Shown: positions 41,126-49,919 of the stretch, in pieces | Layout: each line of letters opens with the position of its first letter | How positions within the stretch are numbered: position 1 is the stretch's first letter | NCBI RefSeq assembly: GCF_001895925.1 | Contig: NZ_MPPI01000027.1 | Location: forward strand, 1-62,909 | Direction: 5' to 3' | From: Phormidesmis priestleyi ULC007 | GTDB taxonomy: Bacteria > Cyanobacteriota > Cyanobacteriia > Leptolyngbyales > Leptolyngbyaceae | DNA: 62,909 bases | Notes under the pieces: generated by a model | What the model was told of the DNA's origin: nothing | The model's database searches: none | The model's input: the letters and a program-made list of their open reading frames with translations, nothing else | Made by a program: the position numbers and the translations under genes

Positions 41126-41413
41126 GTCGAGGAGTGTCAAAAAGCCTTCCCCGCACCAGAAGCTCGTCGAATTCTCAATCAATTAGAGTTTCACTACACG
41201 CCCCAGCATGGCAGTTGGTTGGATATGGCAGAAATTGAACTCAGCGTCCTATCACGTCAATGTTTAGACCGGCGCATTCCAGACAAGCTCACCTTGAAGC
41301 AAGAGATTGCGGCTTGGGAGCAAAAGCGCAATGCCCAAGGTCATGCAGTGGAGTGGCGCTTCACCACCCAAGATGCTCGGATTAAACTCAAGCGGCTTTA
41401 TCCCTCAATCTAA
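41126..41413 (+). pseudogene. C-terminal remnant of an IS630-family transposase
   Basis: The frame ending at 41413 reads QKAFPAPEARRILNQLEFHY, TPQHGSWLDMAEIELSVLSR, then RRIPDKLTLKQEIAAWEQKR and WRFTTQDARIKLKRLYPSI. These are the last 95 or so residues of IS630 transposases, with the WLDMAEIE block carrying the final catalytic acidic residue. The upstream frame is blocked by a stop at 41123-41125, and the first two thirds are missing. It is a dead fragment. Confidence 0.85.
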
Positions 41414-41827
41414 TCTTGACAGACTACTAGATTAAGTAGTGTGGAATAGCCGTCTGGGATGTTTAAGTCAGGCAAAATGCTTGACCTACAAAATTCTCGG
41501 ATTTATTTAATTCACGATCCTAAGTGTTCCATCCAACCAAACACTCAAGCCCTTTCAATCCTTAGAATCGTGAATTTAAATAATATCGGCTACTTGCAAT
41601 ACTAATGGACACGTCCGTGCCATGCCCTTACTCCGACCCCGGCTTTAATTTAAAGTATTCCACCTCAAATTGAGTAATTATTTCTTTCTGAGACAGATTC
41701 AGGATTTGTAAAACTCTCCTGATCCTCTATACAAACCCTGTAAAAACAAAAGGATGAGCATTTAATAGAGCCTTGAGAAAGTCGGGTAGCATCCAGGCAC
41801 TCCAGTCATGGAAAACGTTTGACTAAC
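41414..41827. other. Intergenic stretch with a stem-loop and a dispersed repeat
   Basis: 41509-41576 has outer arms AATTCACGAT and ATCGTGAATT with the adjoining CTAAG/CTTAG pair, around a loop of about 36 bases. 41590-41657 is a second copy of the 19394-19470 repeat (TACTTGCAATACTAATGGAC, then GTGCCATGCCC). No gene is seen. The promoter of the proline-rich protein must lie in the right part. Confidence 0.55.
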
Positions 41828-43321
41828 ATGGATTTGACCACCAAAAGATTAATCGGTTCGGTCTGGCACCCTCGCCATCTCACCCGACCCCCCCTAAAAC
41901 AGCGGAGAGCATCACTGGTTGCCCAGGATGATCGCGACAGACTCAGGAGCTTGCAAACGATGACTGAGTTTCATCAAAAGAAAGAGCAAGGGCGCAGCGT
42001 TGATCCGCCAGTGAATTCTGTTCAGGAAACGCTGGGTGGCAATGCGGAAAATAATATTAGAAAAGCCATTCCACCCGCTAAAGAGTCTTCTCCTGCAAAC
42101 GCTGAGATGAACGCAGAAGCCGTCTCATCGCAGGTAGAAGAGGTTCCCTATGAAAGATTACAGCAGGGCCCAATTACTTATTTCCGCTACTATTTCGAGG
42201 GCGCAGAACAGCCTACCTATCTCGATTCCCCATCGACCGAACTGCCTACTAATAAAAGAAATCTGCTGCCGCTTTACCTAGCAGGCGGTGGGGTTTTAGG
42301 TGCAACGCTGATTTCTGGGTTTGTGATCGCTGGTTTAGCCAATAATTCTAAAGCACCTGAGCAAAAGGGCACGAGTGGCTCTAAAGTCAAACAAACCCCT
42401 ACACCAAAGCTGTCTCAGCCGCAAGTGGCTTATCCAGAAGTCGTGCCACCGTCACGATCGACTCCGACCAAGCCACCTCAGACCCCAAAGAAAGCACCGA
42501 CTAAAAAGCTGCCTTTGCCGACTGTGCGATCGTCTTCAGATCCACAGCTACAGCAAGCACTCATGGTGCCTAAGCCTCTGCCCGTACCTGCTCTCCCGAT
42601 CGTCTCGGTGCCGATTGCACAAGCTTTTTCAAAGCCGCTGCCTGCTCCTGCGATTCAGCCTCCGACTCCTCCAGCGATCGCGCCAGCATCGGAAGTTTCA
42701 ACTGCACTGCCCTCCGTTAAGCCTGCATTGCCTGTGTTAGTCGCAGATTCATCACCTAGACCCCCAGATGTCTCCCCTTCGCCAGCGGCTCAAAAACCTG
42801 CCCCGTCGCAGCCCACGATCGCCGATGCCCGTTGCTTGAGTTCTGCGGCGGCTCCTGGAGAATCTTTGTTGGCACAAAACCAGCAGCCGATCGCAGCTCA
42901 GTCAGCAATGTTGGTCTCTCCGCCAGAAAGTGTAGGAATGCTCTCAGCAAATCGCCAGTCTCAAGCAGAAAAACCTGCTGTGAATTCAGGAACCGCGATT
43001 AGCACCACAACTGCCGAAGGTGGCGCGATTCAAGACGCAGAGAAAGACCTGCAAGAGCTTTTAGAGCTTCCGCAACGCTTCCCCACTAGTGCTGGCATTG
43101 CTGTCATGCCGTTGCCCTGTCAGTTAGCCCAAACCGCGACTACTAAACAGCGGGTGGCCGATTTTAACGTCATTCGCCTCAGCCCTCAAGACTATCAAAA
43201 CCGCTGGAAACTCAGCAGCAAAAACCCTCAGGCACTGATCCCAATCTACGGATTTGTGGATTATAAGCAGCAATCAGTCGTGCTGTTAAGCGCCAGACCA
43301 GAACAAACGTCTAAGCTTTAG
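41828..43321 (+). CDS. Proline-rich single-span membrane protein
   Basis: 497 residues from the ATG at 41828 (a TTG at 41819 is in frame). Residues 1-145 are polar with the block QQGPITYFRYYFEG. One transmembrane helix is near 150-172 (LPLYLAGGGVLGATLISGFV). A long Pro/Ala/Ser-rich stretch (about 180-330) should extend away from the membrane. The last 150 residues are ordered-looking (LQELLELPQRFPTSAGIAVM, RVADFNVIRLSPQDYQNRWK, YGFVDYKQQSVVLLSA). This plan, a cytosolic end, one span, a Pro-rich spacer and a small terminal domain, resembles envelope-spanning proteins, but I do not recognise a family. Confidence 0.65.
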   Translation: MDLTTKRLIGSVWHPRHLTRPPLKQRRASLVAQDDRDRLRSLQTMTEFHQKKEQGRSVDPPVNSVQETLGGNAENNIRKAIPPAKESSPANAEMNAEAVSSQVEEVPYERLQQGPITYFRYYFEGAEQPTYLDSPSTELPTNKRNLLPLYLAGGGVLGATLISGFVIAGLANNSKAPEQKGTSGSKVKQTPTPKLSQPQVAYPEVVPPSRSTPTKPPQTPKKAPTKKLPLPTVRSSSDPQLQQALMVPKPLPVPALPIVSVPIAQAFSKPLPAPAIQPPTPPAIAPASEVSTALPSVKPALPVLVADSSPRPPDVSPSPAAQKPAPSQPTIADARCLSSAAAPGESLLAQNQQPIAAQSAMLVSPPESVGMLSANRQSQAEKPAVNSGTAISTTTAEGGAIQDAEKDLQELLELPQRFPTSAGIAVMPLPCQLAQTATTKQRVADFNVIRLSPQDYQNRWKLSSKNPQALIPIYGFVDYKQQSVVLLSARPEQTSKL

Positions 43322-43345
43322 AATTGTGAACGCGACAGATTCGCG

Positions 43346-43432
43346 AAAGGGCACGGCAGCCATGGCCATACCGAAAGAGCAAGTAGGGGCATGCCGTGCC
43401 CTTTCGCGATCGTTCGACATGCCATGCTTTCT
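43346..43432. repeat. Tandem dispersed palindromes upstream of psaD
   Basis: GGGCACGGCAGCCATGGCCA, GTAGGGGCATGCCGTGCCC and TTTCGCGATCGTTCGACATG occur in close succession, the last part nearly twice. They belong to the GGCA-TGCC palindrome family and lie 130-220 bases ahead of psaD. Confidence 0.6.
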
Positions 43433-43564
43433 CGCGATCGTTCGATGCGATCGCAATTGTTTTTGAAACGGATATGACTCTCAATTGCGAACAACTGTAA
43501 CAGTTCCGTCAACGAGGTAAACCCTCAGTGATAGGATGCCTAAAAATGTTTAGAACGAGACACT

Positions 43565-43990
43565 ATGTCAGACACTCTTACTGGACAAGCTCCTCTGTTC
43601 GGTGGCAGTACAGGTGGACTGTTGACCAAAGCCCTAGTAGAAGAGAAGTATGCAATCACCTGGACTAGTCCAAAAGAACAGGTGTTTGAGATGCCCACTG
43701 GGGGCGCTGCAACGATGCGCCAAGGCGACAACCTCCTATACCTTGCCCGCAAGGAACAGGCGATCGCCCTAGGCGGTCAACAGCTTCGCGCAAAGTTCAA
43801 AATCACCAACTACAAGATCTACCGAATCTTCCCTAACGGTGAGATTCAGTATCTTCACCCCGCCGATGGCGTGTTCCCCGAAAAGGTCAACCCTGGTCGG
43901 GTGGCAGTCAATAGCGTTCCGCGCAATATTGGCTCCAACACAGAACCCGCCAAAATTAAGTTCAGCAGCCGCAAATCCTTCGATCCCTAA
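43565..43990 (+). CDS. psaD: Photosystem I reaction centre subunit II (PsaD)
   Basis: 141 residues. The sequence carries the family blocks [74 protein letters not shown] and PEKVNPGRV. PsaD sits on the cytosolic side of photosystem I and forms the ferredoxin docking site with PsaC and PsaE. The basic residues around [11 protein letters not shown] and the tail [12 protein letters not shown] fit that role. Length is standard. It is followed by a strong terminator and then trpE in the same direction, a neighbour pair also known from Synechocystis. Confidence 0.97.
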   Translation: MSDTLTGQAPLFGGSTGGLLTKALVEEKYAITWTSPKEQVFEMPTGGAATMRQGDNLLYLARKEQAIALGGQQLRAKFKITNYKIYRIFPNGEIQYLHPADGVFPEKVNPGRVAVNSVPRNIGSNTEPAKIKFSSRKSFDP

Positions 43991-44026
43991 ATTGAGGATT
44001 GCGCGCGCTTCTTAATTTTTACGATC

Positions 44027-44082
44027 GTTCAGGAGTCAAGTTTCAGTCATTCGTGCCTGGAGCTTGACTCCTGAACTTTTTT
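44027..44082 (+). terminator. Intrinsic terminator after psaD
   Basis: GTTCAGGAGTCAAG and CTTGACTCCTGAAC form a perfect 14-pair stem, followed by TTTTTTG. A second partial copy of CAAGTTTnAGnnnCAGGTTTCAG lies just after, before trpE. It should insulate trpE from the very strong psaD promoter. Confidence 0.9.
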
Positions 44083-44144
44083 GAGGAATCAAGTTTTAGG
44101 TGCCAGGTTTCAGATTCTGAACTGACCCCTGTACAATTAAGAGC

Positions 44145-45680
44145 ATGATTTTCCCAGACTTTTCGCAATTTTTAGAACTTGCCCAGCAGGGTAACTTCAT
44201 CCCCGTATATCAGGAATGGGTCGCCGATTTAGACACACCCGTCTCTGCCTGGTATCGAGTTTGTGCAGGGCAACCCTACAGTTTTTTGTTGGAGTCGGTA
44301 GAAGGGGGTGAAACGCTTGCCCGCTATAGCTTTCTGGGCTGTGACCCGCTCTGGACTTTAGAAGCAAGAGGCGGCCGAACCACCAAAACTCATCGAGATG
44401 GCTCTCAAGAAGTCTTTGAGGGCGATCCGTTTGAAATCATATCTGAATGTCTCTCGCCCTTTCACCCGGTGAAGTTGCCGCAGCTACCGCCCGGAATTGG
44501 CGGATTGTTTGGCTTTTGGGGCTATGAATTAATTAACTGGATCGAGCCGCGCGTTACCATTCATCCAGCAACCGAGACAGACTTACCCGATGGTTTGTGG
44601 ATGCAGGTCGATCAGGTGCTGATCTTTGACCAGGTAAAACGCAAAATCTGGGCAGTCGCTTATGCCGATTTGCGAGATCCTAACGTCGATCGGGCTGAAG
44701 CCTATCAGCAAGCCTGCGATCGCGTGACTCAACTCGTCCACAAACTACAGTCTCCCCTTTCTGATCAAGCCACGCTCCTATCGTGGAGGTCGCCAGAATC
44801 TGGGAACCGCGATCAAATTCGATCGCTAACCAGCAACACGACTAAAGAAGAATTTTGCGCCAGCGTCGAGAAGGCAAAAGCTCACATCAAAGCTGGAGAC
44901 ATCTTTCAGGTCGTGATTTCTCAGCGGCTCTCAGCAGACTATGACGGAGAACCCTTTGGGCTGTATCGATCGCTGCGTCTGATCAATCCGTCGCCCTATA
45001 TGGCATATTTTCACTTTGGCAACTGGCAAATTATTGGCTCTAGCCCTGAAGTCATGGTCAAGGCAGAACGGCTCGATCCGGGGGCACCTAAAATTGCGAC
45101 TGTGCGCCCGATCGCCGGAACTCGTCGCCGGGGCAAAACGCTCCAAGAAGATGACGCGCTGGCACACGATTTGCTGCAAGACCCCAAAGAAGTTGCCGAA
45201 CACGTCATGCTCGTAGACCTGGGGCGCAATGACCTCGGACGGGTGTGCGTCAATGGCAGCGTCAAAGTAGACGAACTGATGGTGATTGAGCGCTACTCGC
45301 ACGTCATGCACATTGTCAGCAACGTCGTCGGCGAACTTGCACCCGACAAAACTGCATGGGATTTGCTAAAAGCCGCCTTTCCTGCCGGGACGGTGAGCGG
45401 GGCACCCAAGATTCGGGCGATGGAAATCATTCATGACCTGGAGTCTTGCCGCCGAGGGGTTTACTCTGGGGCGTATGGCTACTATGACTTTGAGGGGCAG
45501 TTGAATACGGCGATCGCCATTCGCACGATGGTAGTTCGCTCTCATGCTGATGGCAAACACACCGTCAGCGTTCAAGCCGGGGCCGGACTGGTTGCCGATT
45601 CTGAGCCTGAGAAAGAGTATGAAGAAACGCTGAATAAAGCGAGAGGCTTACTAGAAGCGATCCGCTGCTTGGGTGAGTAG
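44145..45680 (+). CDS. trpE: Anthranilate synthase component I
   Basis: 511 residues. The N-terminal domain has the tryptophan-feedback region LLESVEGGETLARYSFLG. The chorismate-binding domain has KAHIKAGDIFQVVISQRLSA, GSSPEVMV, RPIAGTRRRGKT, DLGRNDLGRV, AGTVSGAPKIRAMEII and QAGAGLVADSEPEKEYEET. It converts chorismate to anthranilate with the TrpG amidotransferase, committing to tryptophan. The LLES motif near residue 48 suggests it is feedback sensitive. The start ATG at 44145 gives the family's usual N-terminus. A converging terminator with the rhomboid gene follows. Confidence 0.96.
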   Translation: MIFPDFSQFLELAQQGNFIPVYQEWVADLDTPVSAWYRVCAGQPYSFLLESVEGGETLARYSFLGCDPLWTLEARGGRTTKTHRDGSQEVFEGDPFEIISECLSPFHPVKLPQLPPGIGGLFGFWGYELINWIEPRVTIHPATETDLPDGLWMQVDQVLIFDQVKRKIWAVAYADLRDPNVDRAEAYQQACDRVTQLVHKLQSPLSDQATLLSWRSPESGNRDQIRSLTSNTTKEEFCASVEKAKAHIKAGDIFQVVISQRLSADYDGEPFGLYRSLRLINPSPYMAYFHFGNWQIIGSSPEVMVKAERLDPGAPKIATVRPIAGTRRRGKTLQEDDALAHDLLQDPKEVAEHVMLVDLGRNDLGRVCVNGSVKVDELMVIERYSHVMHIVSNVVGELAPDKTAWDLLKAAFPAGTVSGAPKIRAMEIIHDLESCRRGVYSGAYGYYDFEGQLNTAIAIRTMVVRSHADGKHTVSVQAGAGLVADSEPEKEYEETLNKARGLLEAIRCLGE

Positions 45681-45685
45681 AGGTT

Positions 45686-45710
45686 CTCCGACTCTTTAGA
45701 GAAGTCGGAG
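45686..45710. terminator. Shared hairpin between converging trpE and rhomboid genes
   Basis: CTCCGACT and AGTCGGAG form an eight-pair stem with a nine-base loop, located between the two stop codons. T-runs are weak on both sides, so termination strength is uncertain. Confidence 0.6.
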
Positions 45711-45729
45711 GTCTTTAGTTCGTATGCTC

Positions 45730-46344
45730 TTAGCGTCTTTTTGATAGCCACCTTGCAGCCACGATGCCGCCTACAAATCCGAAGAGGTGCCCTTCCCAGG
45801 AGATGCCGATGCGCGTGGGCAGCACTCCCCAGATCAGTCCGCCGTAAAGCAGGGCAACCGCTAGAGAAAGGGCAACCGCTAAGGCACTGCGTTCAAAATA
45901 AGCTCTTGACAGCAGAAAGCCGAAGTAGCCAAAAATCACGCCACTCGCGCCGAGATGAATGCCAGCAGACCCAAATAGCCAGACTCCAACGCCACTGGCG
46001 ATCGCCACGATCGCCGAAACCAGAAAAAAGTCGCTCGTTTCCCGCAGCATGACAAACCAGCCTAGCGTAATAAAGGGAATGGTGTTGCTAATTAAATGTG
46101 CAAAGTTGCTGTGTAAAAACGGCGCAAACAAAATTCCCCGCAACCCAATGCTAGTGCGAGGAATGATGCCATAAAAGTTGAGTCTACCGCCTAAGAAGAC
46201 ATCAATAATTTCGATTAACCATAGCAGTCCTACAATTCCTCCCAAGATGCCAACATGAGTTTTGATTTCACGACTGATCGAGCTGGGATCATTTGGATCG
46301 GTGCGGCGCATGGGAGAACTACTCCAGAGATAGAGAGATGTCAT
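45730..46344 (-). CDS. Rhomboid-family intramembrane serine protease
   Basis: 204 residues with about six hydrophobic segments. The catalytic Ser is in the GASGVIFGYFGFLLSRAYF segment (GxSG motif) and the catalytic His in WEGHLFGFVGGIVAA near 190. The conserved HSNFAHLISNTIPFITLGW block matches the rhomboid H-N region (HxxxN). The dyad is complete, so it should cut transmembrane segments of substrate proteins. Substrates are unknown. The first 20 residues are polar. A second ATG 11 codons in (46311) is possible. Confidence 0.9.
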   Translation of the reverse strand: MTSLYLWSSSPMRRTDPNDPSSISREIKTHVGILGGIVGLLWLIEIIDVFLGGRLNFYGIIPRTSIGLRGILFAPFLHSNFAHLISNTIPFITLGWFVMLRETSDFFLVSAIVAIASGVGVWLFGSAGIHLGASGVIFGYFGFLLSRAYFERSALAVALSLAVALLYGGLIWGVLPTRIGISWEGHLFGFVGGIVAARWLSKRR

Positions 46345-46490
46345 TCCTTTCTAGCACAACCCCTCTGACCTCTTGAGGCTCGTTGATTTTGCCAAACGAT
46401 TTATAGATGAAGATCCAAGCTTATGTACGGGCATGGCACTGCCGTACCCATTGACCTTGCAAGGAACCAACAATGTTTGATTCACGATCG

Positions 46491-47366
46491 CTAAACAGCC
46501 ACCGGAGCCTGCTGCTGCGCCATTTCTAACAAGCGACGAATTCGTTCTTCAGTGGGTGGATGAGTGCGAAAGAGAGACTGCAATCCTTGAGCAGACAACG
46601 GATTGATGATTAGTAAAGGTGACATCGCCGGGTTGCCATTCATCGGAATCTGATGTCCAACCGTTTCTAATTTTTGCAACGCACTCGCTAACGCCTGCGG
46701 ATTGTGAGTGATTTGCGCCGAACCCTGATCAGCCGAATATTCACGGGTTCGAGAAATGGCAAGCTGAATGATGGCGGCTGAGAGCGGCGCGAGAACGATC
46801 AAAAACAGCAGACCAAACGGATTGGTGTTTCGACGATCGTCCCGATAAACCGGGCCATACAACGCTCCAAAAGTCAGCATTCGTCCTAGAAAAGTGATAG
46901 CGCCTGCGATCGTGCCTACAACTGCCTGAGTCAGGGTATCGCGATTTTTAACGTGGGTCAGTTCGTGCGCCAACACCCCTTCTAATTCTTCAGGGGTCAA
47001 CAAATCTATAATTCCCTGAGTAACTGCGATCGCGGCGTGATTGGGATCGCGTCCGGTGGCAAAAGCGTTGGGCGACTGCGTAGGCACAAAAAACAGCTTT
47101 GGCATCGGGATGTCTGCCCGATCGCTGAGTTTTGCCACCATATCAAACAGTTCGGGAGCTTCATCTCGCTCGATCGGTTGGGCAGCATAGGCAGCGAGAG
47201 CAGCTTTGTCAGAGTAGTACCAGGAGCCGATGCTCGTCATAGCAGCAAATGCCAAGCCCAAATAAAGCCCTTGCTCATCCCCGACTAGATAATATCCGCC
47301 TAGCACTAGCAAGCCACTCAGCAACCCTAGCAGTGCGACTGTTTTGATTTCGTTGATCCCAAGCAT
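46491..47366 (-). CDS. htpX: HtpX-type zinc metalloprotease
   Basis: About 291 residues from the ATG at 47366 (a TTG at 47378 would add four). M48 family: the zinc motif HELTH in GVLAHELTHVKNRDTL (near 138), and the third ligand Glu in SRTREYSADQGSAQ. Two hydrophobic segments near the N-terminus and two after the zinc motif place it in the membrane. A conserved FFVPTQSPNAFATGRDPNHA block precedes the active site. HtpX degrades damaged membrane proteins. Its operator or promoter is not recognised. Confidence 0.93.
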   Translation of the reverse strand: MLGINEIKTVALLGLLSGLLVLGGYYLVGDEQGLYLGLAFAAMTSIGSWYYSDKAALAAYAAQPIERDEAPELFDMVAKLSDRADIPMPKLFFVPTQSPNAFATGRDPNHAAIAVTQGIIDLLTPEELEGVLAHELTHVKNRDTLTQAVVGTIAGAITFLGRMLTFGALYGPVYRDDRRNTNPFGLLFLIVLAPLSAAIIQLAISRTREYSADQGSAQITHNPQALASALQKLETVGHQIPMNGNPAMSPLLIINPLSAQGLQSLFRTHPPTEERIRRLLEMAQQQAPVAV

Positions 47367-47378
47367 GGTTTTTCCCAA

Positions 47379-47697
47379 GACGCTTTGATTACTTTCTCAA
47401 GGTCTCAGATTTAGGACAACTTAAAATCTATCGGATGAATGAAATGAGGCACTACCGAACGGACTGCATGACGCTCGTGCAGCATTATTTTTATCATCTA
47501 CTGATTTTGCTTTCAGTCCCGTAGACCTCAACAAAAGCAATGTCCGGTTCACTCGCACAATCACGATCGCTAAGATTTATCCACCATAGGGGCAGGCAGT
47601 GGAAACACTTCACCTTGCAGACAAGCATCAAATTGTTCTTCAAATCGAGTCCAACTCGTGGCGATCGATCGTATCAAGCGCACTTTATTTAAGCCGA
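47379..47697. other. Intergenic stretch, possible tail of the glycosyltransferase
   Basis: Apart from the htpX promoter region near 47379-47450, the right part (47570-47695) can be read on the minus strand in a frame shifted from the GT11 gene as SPLIGLNKVRLIRSIATSWT, RFEEQFDACLQGEVFPLPAP, MVDKS. The composition looks protein-like, so it may be the former end of that gene after a frameshift. No other gene is seen. Confidence 0.3.
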
Positions 47698-48930
47698 TTA
47701 GCGGCGATCGTTGAGCAACATGAACACGCTGCGCCAGCCTGAGACTTGATAACTCAGGTAGGCCCGCACAAGCCACTGTCTAGTCAAACTGATGGGCACT
47801 TGAATGCAAAGGCATCTCAGAAGTCCGATCGGGCCTTGAGTTGCAAGAGCCACTGCTGCAACCTCATTGATGTGCTTCAAGATCTTGGGCTGTCCATCGC
47901 CCATATAAAGGAGTGGCAAACTATTCCAGGGGTCAAACTGAACAAACTTGATTGAGAAGTCCCAGCAAGGACGGAAAAATTGTTGTCCCCGCTCATTTAA
48001 CAAACAAGCTGCAAAGCTGAAAATACTGTTGCTGATGCCAACAACATCACACTGACTCAGCATAAAGAAGTCAATATAAAAGTCAGCATTAATGGCTTGC
48101 AGTCGCTCTGGGAATGCAATGGACAAATCATTGCAGGTGATTGGCTTAAACTTGGCAAAGGCAGGTAAAACACGCTCTAACTCATCACTACACAGAAACA
48201 GCACGGGCTGGTCAAGCTGATGCCACGTGCGATCGAGCCAGTCACACCACCATTCCAGCGGCACCACCAAGGTAAATCCCGCTAGAGGCAAGCGGACGAA
48301 ATCGCCACGTCGAATGTGTAGCCCAATAATCGTTTTGCCTTGCGATCGCAACTGGGCAAGCCCGACTTCTAAAGCGTCTCTAAGATCAGGAACAGGTTGA
48401 AACAGCGATCGAAAAAAGATTTGATGGGGCTGCAAAAATCGAGTGTGAACTTGAAAAAAGCCCCACAGATCTACGTTGATTAGCCCTGGCTCTAGCGCCT
48501 CAACTCCGACTCGAACACTTGGCGCTCCTGCCATTTTTTCAATGTATGGAATAAACTCTGGGAACGCATCGAACAAAGTCTCACCCTGGTTGGATTGTTC
48601 GATCGCGGGAGTTAAACGCTGAGAGATCGGCGGTTCAGTATGCCCAAACAGCGATTGACCAATCCAGCTTGGACACTCAATCTGTGCGCCCGATCGCAGC
48701 GCACAAATCCGTAAGAACGCATATTGAAAAAGCTGATTACCAAACCGCCCCAGTTTGCCCAGCGATGACATCGTTAGTAGGGATTGCTCAGACGTTGAGA
48801 GTGTGTCAGCCGCAACTAGGGTTTCTGCTGTCTGACCAAGAGAATCTAGAGCGCGAAAAACTCGATCGGTTTCACTACGCTTGGAATACTTTGAATCTTG
48901 ATCCAAAACTGACCTCCAGTTTAGAAACAC
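47698..48930 (-). CDS. GT11-like alpha-1,2-fucosyltransferase family protein
   Basis: 410 residues. GRFGNQLFQYAFLRICAL (about 58-75) is the N-terminal signature of GT11 enzymes, and GLHIRRGDFVRLPLAGF carries the HxRRGD donor-binding motif near 205. DFYIDFFMLSQCDVVGISNS is the third family block. These enzymes move fucose, or a like sugar, from a GDP-sugar onto glycans. About 50 residues precede the first conserved motif, so the true start may be the ATG of MSSLGKLG. It stands alone, not in a polysaccharide cluster. A possible frameshift at its 3' end is noted separately. Confidence 0.78.
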   Translation of the reverse strand: MFLNWRSVLDQDSKYSKRSETDRVFRALDSLGQTAETLVAADTLSTSEQSLLTMSSLGKLGRFGNQLFQYAFLRICALRSGAQIECPSWIGQSLFGHTEPPISQRLTPAIEQSNQGETLFDAFPEFIPYIEKMAGAPSVRVGVEALEPGLINVDLWGFFQVHTRFLQPHQIFFRSLFQPVPDLRDALEVGLAQLRSQGKTIIGLHIRRGDFVRLPLAGFTLVVPLEWWCDWLDRTWHQLDQPVLFLCSDELERVLPAFAKFKPITCNDLSIAFPERLQAINADFYIDFFMLSQCDVVGISNSIFSFAACLLNERGQQFFRPCWDFSIKFVQFDPWNSLPLLYMGDGQPKILKHINEVAAVALATQGPIGLLRCLCIQVPISLTRQWLVRAYLSYQVSGWRSVFMLLNDRR

Positions 48931-48943
48931 CCGATTCTAATGC

Positions 48944-49255
48944 CTAAATTAGTCCGTATACAAGGCGGATAATTGTAGGTTGGGACACGCACTTCACAGT
49001 GATTTCTGTGTTGCAGTCTGCTTTACCGTTGGCGATGTAGGGAAGCCCGGACTAGACATCGACATGGGTGCCGAACTTGAGGGCAACTTCGCTGACCTCG
49101 GCGATCGCTCTATTCCTAAAAGCGTTCAAGGTGTGAGTAGTGTAGTTGCGAATTGTGGTTTCGATCGAGTGAAACCTCTGAGCCATTCGCCTCTGAGAAT
49201 TGATGACAATGCCTCGTTTCAGTTCACCAACGTCTGTGGATTCAGGTACAACACC
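48944..49255 (-). pseudogene. Trypco1 (CU044_2847-family)-like gene with a nonsense codon
   Basis: On the minus strand one frame reads QRFHSIETTIRNYTTHTLNA, FRNRAIAEVSEVALKFGTHV, DV, a TAG at 49052-49054, then SGLPYIANGKADCNTEITVK and CVSQPTIIR. This resembles the C-terminal two thirds of the CU044_2847/Trypco1 family, in which a GKAGIPYI-like loop follows the EFGV strand. The upstream part is out of frame or lost. The family is found beside trypsin-like proteases and other modules in predicted bacterial conflict or signalling systems. No such partner lies next to it. Confidence 0.6.
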
Positions 49256-49409
49256 TTAGAAAACCAGTCCACTTCAGCGCTCCAACGGTCGCTGCTGCAT
49301 TGGACACCGTGCGAAGAACTAGGCTTAGAGTAATTCTAGACGAAGATTGTCAGCATAAATTATCTAAACAGTTTTGTCAGCATGGCAGTTCCGTGACCGT
49401 ACCAATCTA

Positions 49410-49491
49410 TGCGGATGAAAGGACTTGAACCTTCACTTCTTGCGAAACCAGAACCTAAATCTGGCGCGTCTACCAATTCCGCCACATCCGC
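49410..49491 (-). tRNA. trnL-UAG: tRNA-Leu(UAG)
   Basis: 82 nt without encoded CCA. The acceptor stem GCGGATG pairs with CATCCGC. The anticodon stem CCAGA/TCTGG holds the loop TTTAGGT, anticodon UAG. A long variable arm (TTCGCAAGAAGTGAA region) is typical of class II leucine tRNAs. The T loop is GGTTCAAGTCC. Confidence 0.95.
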
Positions 49492-49586
49492 GTTTTTGTG
49501 CCTCACTATAATAGCAAAGCTTTGAGCAGTTTAGAGGTTTGAATTTTGAGTCCAATGTTTTCACGTCAAAACCCAAACCTCTGATC

Positions 49587-49919
49587 TCATGACAAACTGC
49601 CCACGCTGAGAGGAATTAAATTGCCTTCAGTGGTAAACCCAAGCATCATTGCGTCGCCCGATCGAATCACCTTTCCCGTTAAGGCGCAGTGTTCTTCTTG
49701 TTGAGCGGTGGCCGCGATCGTGGCTCGAAAATCAGACGCAGCGATGGTCGGCGTATAGTCACCCGATTTTTGCTGGACATAGTTCCACAAAATATCTCGA
49801 ATCAATGCCTGATAGCCCTGATTGCCAGACAGTGATTTTAACTGTTCCTTTAACTCTCGTTCCAGCCGGATGCTGGTGACTTCCATGTCGGTGGTGGTGG
49901 TGCGAGTTAAGGTATGCAT
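49587..49919 (-). CDS. CopG/RHH-like small protein
   Basis: 110 residues with GGAGG six bases before the ATG at 49919. Residues 12-60 look like a ribbon-helix-helix unit (VTSIRLERELKEQLKSLSG, QALIRDILWNYVQQ). The C-terminal half (about 70-110) has a CALTGKVIRSGDAMMLGFTT segment that recurs in cyanobacterial homologues. It may be a DNA-binding regulator. No toxin or target gene is adjacent. It is transcribed alone, divergent from an apparently gene-free stretch. Confidence 0.7.
   Translation of the reverse strand: MHTLTRTTTTDMEVTSIRLERELKEQLKSLSGNQGYQALIRDILWNYVQQKSGDYTPTIAASDFRATIAATAQQEEHCALTGKVIRSGDAMMLGFTTEGNLIPLSVGSLS

Noticed and set aside
48980-49333. 117-codon plus-strand frame
   Set aside because: It is the mirror of the Trypco1-like remnant on the minus strand, which has clear family blocks.
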